This document shows, piece after piece, positions 58,782-64,000 of a stretch of DNA of 64,000 bases. Location of the stretch: positions 87,731,463-87,795,462 of the forward strand of contig NC_090982.1 of assembly GCF_040807025.1 (NCBI RefSeq). The letters run 5' to 3'. The first letter of the stretch is position 1. Every line of letters starts with the position of its first letter. The DNA comes from Struthio camelus. Lineage: Eukaryota > Chordata > Aves > Struthioniformes > Struthionidae. The notes under the pieces are model-generated. The model had not been told where the DNA came from and did no database searches. It was given only the letters and a program-made list of their open reading frames with translations. A program made the translations under genes and the position numbers.

Positions 58782-59987
58782 AACATTTTTATAATACAAG
58801 GGCACTACAAGAAGGGGCACTGAAGACAGTTCACTTTATGAAGACTTAATGTAAATTGTAAAGATGTGAATATTAAAAATATATTTTGGTAACTTTAGAC
58901 ATAATATCTACTAGTGATTTCTTTAAGAAGTAACTATTCCATCTTGTTTTCCTTTGACGTTTTTAGACTTGCACATCATTTTGTGAGAAAGCATGACTTG
59001 ATCAGATAAATCCTACATTGTCCTAAAATACTACAGTGTAGTTTGCAAAAATGCCATTTAGTATTCACTGTTAATGCCTTAACACACTGACTGTGGGGGA
59101 AAAGAGCACCTTTTGAATTTATTTTGTTAATTTGTACTATTTCTCTGTTAAGCGTTACAGCAACTTGGGAGGGCAGGAAGCAGTAAAGATGAAAACTCTG
59201 TACACGCTATTCTTTAACTTGCACCTTTGTGTCTGTGACTTGTAATGTAAACTGACACAGCAGTCAATATTTTTTGCAGTTAAATGGTAACTGGAAGCAT
59301 TAGAAATACTGAGGAGTAAGGCTGGAAGCATTAGTTATAAATACATTGCATCACCAGGATGTTCCGGGACAGTACGCAGCATAAAAAGGCTGACTGGAGG
59401 TTGGTTTGGTGTTCAGGACTCAGGAAGTGACACAACTGAGTTACAGAGCAGCTTTTAATGAGACGCTATATAACTGAATTCATCAGGCTCGTCTTTGGAT
59501 GTTTAATTCCAAAACACTGAAATAGTTGCTAATTGCTATTACACATTTATAGTAATAAACATGTTTAATGTCTCCAGTATACAGGATGCTTGCTTGTTTC
59601 AGTCAGAAGTACGTAATTTTGAGGTAAAAAGTTATCAAAATGTGTTTAAAGCTATGGCAAAATATTTTTGACTATTTTAACATTGCTGTAGTTTACATCA
59701 CCATATTCTCACATAACTGTATACAAAGTGCAAAAATATTACAAAACATCACTTGATTACATTGAAAGCTACACCCTGTATTTCTGATGGCACTTCAGTG
59801 TAAATTCTGACATGATTCCCAAGAGCAGAAAAAAATAGCATTCATAATTTAATATTTAACAGATAAGTTAAGCTTTACACATTTCCACATAAACCACAAT
59901 TAAAATACTAAACTTCATCCTCTATTTTAAAATGAACACAGATGAAAGATGCACATAGCATAAGTGCATGTTATTTTTCACTTATGG
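58782..59987. other. Convergent 3' region of POLI and STARD6
   Basis: The two stop codons face each other 1.2 kb apart. Candidate POLI poly(A) signals are ATTAAA at 58872-58877 and AATAAA at 59554-59559. For STARD6 on the minus strand, ATTAAA is read at 59848-59853. If POLI uses its distal signal and STARD6 reads past its proximal one, the transcripts could overlap tail to tail. No coding sequence is seen. Confidence 0.6.
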
Positions 59988-60141
59988 TTAATTATGGTCT
60001 TTCAAGCCTTTCAGTCCAGCTCTTGTTTCAGTGATTAAATTTATGAGAGTAGTAGGTATTGCTGTCTCCACCACAGAGTAGGGAAGCATTCCTCCTAATT
60101 CTGGCTGAATAAATACAACTAGCTTGGAATGCTCTGGATTC
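59988..60141 (-). CDS. STARD6: STARD6 last coding exon
   Basis: The exon completes Glu and encodes NPEHSKLVVFIQPELGGMLP, YSVVETAIPTTLINLITETR and AGLKGLKDHN, then TAA at 59990-59988. It is the C-terminal START helix region. The protein stops about ten residues earlier than human STARD6. Acceptor TCATCCTAG. Confidence 0.92.
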
Positions 60142-63020
60142 CTAGGATGAAAAGGACAGAAGCCTTCAATTAAAACTCATCTCTCTTGCTTCTAAACTTA
60201 CTGAGATGCAAGTTACAATTTATAGTCCATCTCTGAAATAGCATTACTAATATGAAAGAATGGATTATGGATAAAGTTCCTAGGACATGAACTTCAGTTA
60301 TTACTATGCGTCTCAGGAGGTTCCCTAAATAGTTTAAGGAGACTGTCTGAGCCAGAAAACTGACCTCCAAGAAAATCTAAAAGTTTCCCTGGAATATAAC
60401 TGGCTCAATAAAAAAGCTCTTGTGTGGCTTTTATAAAGTCTTGCATAGAGAAGATAACTGAATAATCGAAGATAATAACATAAGGAGGTTTAAAATACTT
60501 ACTCTGGCAAGGGTGAACACACATACCCACAAGGATTGTTATAGCCACGGACGCAAGGAGGAGTTGGAGGGCATCCTGAATATTCCACACTGACAGCTGT
60601 ATCACCGCACAAAAAAGCGGCATCAAATTAGTTATTTATATATACACATCTATATGTACATCTATCTCTCTCTCTCTCTCTCTACACATATATATATATA
60701 TATATATAAAATATATAAAAATTGTAACTTAAGAAAAGCTTTTAAAAACACAGCACTATTCCAGAAATGGGATAGTACAAAAAAAAACTCTCAACATGAT
60801 CAGCCAGGCATTAAGGAAGTGTATTCTGTAGGCAAAATACCTAAACAACATTAAATACTTGTGCAAGTAATTCAATATACGTAAAAATTTCTACAGATGC
60901 TTGGGCAAAAGTACTATCATTGAGACGTGTTTATATGTACCTAAAGCTGACTTGTGGTTTAGTTCTGAACAAAGGAGTCTGTTAGCAGATATGCTAATAG
61001 CTTATTGTGTCAGCAGAATAAACAAAGAACACGGTTTTGGGTTTTTTTTTTTTTTTTGAGATAGACTTTTCTAGTTGCAATATTAAAATAAAAAAAGAAA
61101 CTTTGGTTTGAGGATAAACAGGAAGGGATTGTTAGTATTTAATTTAGTAAGACCGCACATGGAGCAAGTACTATATACTGTGACTGGGCTGCAGAACTGA
61201 TTGGAAAACAATTCACATTAGGATTTCCAGAATGCAGCCAAGATATATAAACATGCAGTAGTTATGTAAAACTTACAGTTAGTTGTAAGGATACCACCAG
61301 GATAGGGTTTAACATGCACCAAGTCAACAAAATCTCTTGATGAAATCAGTCCCATACCATAACTGTGTGTTACACTGTGGTATATACCGGTATCCTACAA
61401 GTAAGTAAATGTAATTTGTTGAATGAACATGTAAGCAGCTAAATTTTTATTTACCTGGAAAAGCAGCTGAATAATGAGAATGTGGCAAGAATGGATTTAT
61501 TTGTTAGCAAAGAAAGACAGTTCTCATGTCCAGTTAGTGCTGAACTAACACCCATAACTGCCATGAAAGGGATTTCCTAGAGTGCTGGGATGCATTGCCA
61601 TTCCTTGTGACTGGAGGCAAGGAATATCATTTCCACATAAAAAGCTCAAAACGTGCACACCAAGTATTCTAGCTCTACAGATACTAATTTGCATTAAGAT
61701 ACATATGCTAGATGGTATGTTACGTTCTAGGACAAAGATTCATGGTCTGAGCATGTGTTTTAAAACTAACCAGTTCCAAAAAAGCAGAGAGAAATGAATG
61801 AATGTACCAATATATCCTAATATCTGACAAACTCTGGCAGATCCAGGCAGAGGGAAGTGAAAGATTTGCAGAAGAGAAAAAGGGGAAGATTTTTATTTTA
61901 TCAGTATAGAGAGTATTTTCATACATGAGTCATTTATACATGTGGAATATGTTCTTAGACCTTTCTCAATCATATGCAGGGCCATTTCTTTCAAATGCTT
62001 AGATAAAGGCTTGCTAATTCAGAACTGATATTCTTCGTGGGTGTTTTAAGCTCTTGTCTTTCAGAGCACCTGGGACAACGCCAAAAATAAATGGAATTCT
62101 AAATATGTAATGTTTCACTGCTCTGGTACAGTATCAATTCAATTTCCATGCTGTCCTTGACTTCAGTGTATTTAAAATAGCTCAGCATCTAGGGGAATAC
62201 AAGACAGTGTCCAACTATAGTAGCTATAATAATAACAACATAAATTAAGAAGGATCTGATCTGCAGATTCCCTAGAGTGCAATCTAATTCATGTCTATGA
62301 TAGCTGTGTTCACATAAAAGTTACCTGGTATTCCCATGCAAATACAATCAAGTACATACAAAGTAGACCTGAAGTTATTTGCGTTTTTCAGGGATTGGAG
62401 GTAGTTGTATATTTAACTTCTAAAACTCCCACTATACCTCCCTCCCTCCCTCCCTCCCCAAATTTCTGTGTTGATATACTACCAAAGAAACATCCTAGTT
62501 TGTTACAAGCCAGAAGAGTGTTTTTTTAATTTGTGTTAACTACACTAACTCAGAGGGGTGTTTTCTCTGGATTTTGGTGTGATTTTGTCTCATCCTACGC
62601 TTAATGGAGACTTCTGATGTTTTCTATCCACTGAATTACTGACGTGCTCAAGGTTATTTATTTTATAATAAATACTTCACTCCTAAAAGGAGGGACACAA
62701 TTCATACCTACTCCACATCAGCTAGCACATTTAGAAATGAAAAGTTTTTACCAAACCAGAATGTACTTCATACTGACATCCTAGAGACTAAATTTTCTCT
62801 GTACCAGTAGAGGTCTTTTTAATGACCACAACTCAGGCAGAAAGAGATTAAAAAAAAAAAAAAAAAAATCTTTGAATGAAATTATTGTATTACCTGGTCA
62901 ATCTTTTCCAACAGCTTGTAAGATTGTAATGCTTTGTCCCACTTGTTTCGATATTCAGGAAGATACATAAAAGGAATAATTTTACTAGGGACTTCCTTAA
63001 TTATCCCTTCTCCTCGGTAT
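59988..63020 (-). CDS. STARD6: STARD6, StAR-related lipid transfer protein 6 (partial, 5' exons beyond window)
   Basis: CDS = complement(join(59988..60141,60503..60596,61277..61394,62894..63020)), incomplete at the 5' end. It gives 163 residues plus the stop, against about 220 aa in human, so roughly the first 50 residues lie past 64000. STARD6 is a small soluble protein of the STARD4 subfamily, made of little more than one START domain, which binds a sterol or lipid in a hydrophobic cavity. Visible motifs are IIKEVPSKIIPFMYLPEYRN, KWDKALQSYKLLEKID, MGLISSRDFVDLVHVKPY, VRGYNNPCGYVCSPLPENPE, SKLVVFIQPELGGMLPYSVV, and the C-terminal helix TTLINLITETRAGLKGLK. The VCSP and ENPEHSKLV segments fit STARD6 better than STARD4 or STARD5, and so does its position next to POLI. 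It converges on POLI. Confidence 0.9.
60142..60502 (-). other. STARD6: STARD6 intron
   Basis: A 361-nt intron with GT at 60502-60501 and AG at 60143-60142. Nothing else is seen. Confidence 0.85.
60503..60596 (-). CDS. STARD6: STARD6 coding exon (third in window)
   Basis: A 94-nt exon encoding S VSVEYSGCPPTPP, then CVRGYNNPCGYVCSPLP and two bases of Glu. The RGYN.PCG.VCSP signature is typical of STARD6. Acceptor ATACAG, donor CAGA|GTAAGT. Confidence 0.92.
60597..61276 (-). other. STARD6: STARD6 intron with CT and TA microsatellites
   Basis: A 680-nt intron. It holds a (TC)n run at about 60664-60683 followed by (TA)n at about 60689-60708, and a poly(T) run at about 61041-61057. Confidence 0.85.
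60662..60720. repeat. (TC)n-(TA)n compound microsatellite
   Basis: About ten TC dinucleotides, a short ACACA bridge, then about ten TA dinucleotides. It is a simple repeat in a STARD6 intron. Confidence 0.9.
61277..61394 (-). CDS. STARD6: STARD6 coding exon (second in window)
   Basis: A 118-nt exon encoding DTGIYHSVTHSYGMGLISSR and DFVDLVHVKPYPGGILTTN plus one base. It is the core START beta-sheet with the conserved SSRDFVDLV motif. Acceptor TTGTAG, donor AACT|GTAAGT. Confidence 0.92.
61395..62893 (-). other. STARD6: STARD6 intron
   Basis: A 1.5 kb AT-rich intron with a (CTCC)n tract at about 62438-62459 and a poly(A) run at about 62851-62868. No other element is recognised. Confidence 0.8.
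62894..63020 (-). CDS. STARD6: STARD6 internal coding exon (first in window)
   Basis: A 127-nt exon. One base completes a codon, then 42 codons: YRGEGIIKEVPSKIIPFMYL and PEYRNKWDKALQSYKLLEKI, ending DQ. It aligns with the YRVEG...RITWDKSLQ region of human STARD6 as I remember it. Acceptor AATCTAG at 63022-63021, donor CCAG|GTAATA. Confidence 0.9.
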
Positions 63021-64000
63021 CTAGATTTTATAAAAAACAAAACCAAATTATTAGTTCGTATTTGTGAACTGGAAAAAGAAGTTATATAATAATAAAGATC
63101 TAGCAGTTGGGTATGCCAGGCTATAATGAGGTAAAGCACTTGCTGGATTGATTAAACTTCAAATAATAATAAAAATACTTATTCTGCAACTCTTTTTTGA
63201 GAGAATTACAATCTTGGCACCATTCATTTTAAATTAATTATCGTGAATTATTAGATAGGAACCTGTTAGTTCAAATACACGTAGCAATGTTCATCCATTA
63301 ATTCATCTTTTTCCAAATGACTACTTCCAAAATCCATTTTGATGGACAGTGAGAAGATTTCTAAACTAGTCTATTCTAGCATTTCTCAAACTTTTGTCCA
63401 TAATCCTCTGGGGAGTTCAAGGGAAAGTTCAAAGAGGGGAAAAATGGGCCACTAATAAGGAAACAGGAAGCTCCTGCAATGCTAGCAACTGCTCACTAAT
63501 ACTGATAGTTCTCACACCTAGTTTCTGGAGAAACTGTGAATCATTGCAGTAAGCACTTACAGGGCAGCAATTATAACCAAAGGTGAAAGATGCTGCATGA
63601 ACATAGATGAGCTCTGAAAGAGACTATGCTTACAAAAAGTTTTCATGAAACCAGCTGTACATTCCCTGATGATGTATGAACGTAAATCAAGAGCAGCGAA
63701 GAAAACTAGATTTAAAACCCAGTGCAGCAGCCTTGCAAAATTATGGGTCTGCTTCTCCACGCTGCAGCAGCTTTTGTCACCACTTAACTGCCTTGGTGGA
63801 GTAAGTGCAGTGTGGGTGTACATGCCTACTCCAGAAACTCGACTCTCCAGTACCTACAACAGGTAGAGATGGTGATGGAAAACACGTTAATGTCTACTGA
63901 AAAACAGGGAACGTAAGCTGTGGCAGAGCCAGTTAAAATCAGCATGTTACTATTTGGATACACCCTTCATTTCCACAGCTGCCATGAACTTATCATGTTT
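63021..64000 (-). other. STARD6: STARD6 upstream intron, running off the window
   Basis: The N-terminal START exon or exons expected upstream of 63020 were searched for on the minus strand and not found. The sequence to 64000 is therefore most simply intron. The 88-codon open frame at 63557-63823 shows no START similarity. Confidence 0.6.

Noticed and set aside
58319-58786. 155-codon frame antisense to POLI exon 10
   Set aside because: It lies opposite well-supported coding sequence with ubiquitin-binding motifs and looks like no protein.
1-64000. CRISPR-like, phage, operon or other prokaryotic systems
   Set aside because: All supported genes are spliced vertebrate genes. The tandem arrays are minisatellites without spacer diversity or associated genes.

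Overview
The window is vertebrate nuclear DNA, most likely from a bird and otherwise from another sauropsid. Three conserved vertebrate genes with canonical GT-AG introns fill it. The only clear interspersed repeat is a CR1 LINE, and the introns are AT-rich, broken by two GC-rich promoter islands. There are no prokaryotic genes, CRISPR arrays or phage elements. The gene order MBD2 - POLI - STARD6 matches human 18q21; in birds this block is probably on chromosome Z, which is an inference from synteny and not from the sequence.

Layout. (1) 1-1519 is sequence downstream of MBD2 with nothing recognised. (2) About 1520-44500, minus strand, is the whole of MBD2, a methyl-CpG-binding NuRD subunit. 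It has six coding exons (113, 160, 138, 91, 178 and 130 coding nt, giving 269 aa) and a seventh, purely 3'UTR exon. The only ATG-initiated product is of the short MBD2b type. (3) 44273-45967 is the divergent MBD2/POLI promoter region: a CpG island on each side and about 550 bp of AT-rich DNA between them. (4) 45968-58781, plus strand, is the whole coding region of POLI, the Y-family polymerase iota: ten exons, 2235 nt, 744 aa. (5) 58782-59987 holds the converging 3' ends. (6) 59988-63020, minus strand, holds the last four coding exons of STARD6; its 5' exons lie beyond position 64000.

Exon joins were followed base by base. In each gene the splice phases are consistent and the reading frame stays open from exon to exon. 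MBD2 reads methylated CpG and recruits a deacetylase/remodelling complex. POLI acts in translesion synthesis through PCNA and ubiquitin. STARD6 is a small START-domain lipid carrier. They are neighbours by conserved synteny and do not share a pathway.

The most interesting observations are these. (a) POLI has lost the key hydrophobic residue of the internal PCNA-binding motif known from human, and it ends in a new PIP-like motif. (b) MBD2 and POLI each carry a G-rich minisatellite at the start of intron 1, G-rich on the sense strand of its own gene, which makes a mirror-symmetric arrangement around the shared promoter. (c) The MBD2 array repeats a TGACAG homeobox-type core about 19 times. (d) An isolated GC-rich, palindrome-bearing segment sits in MBD2 intron 5. 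I saw no wholly new genetic system.
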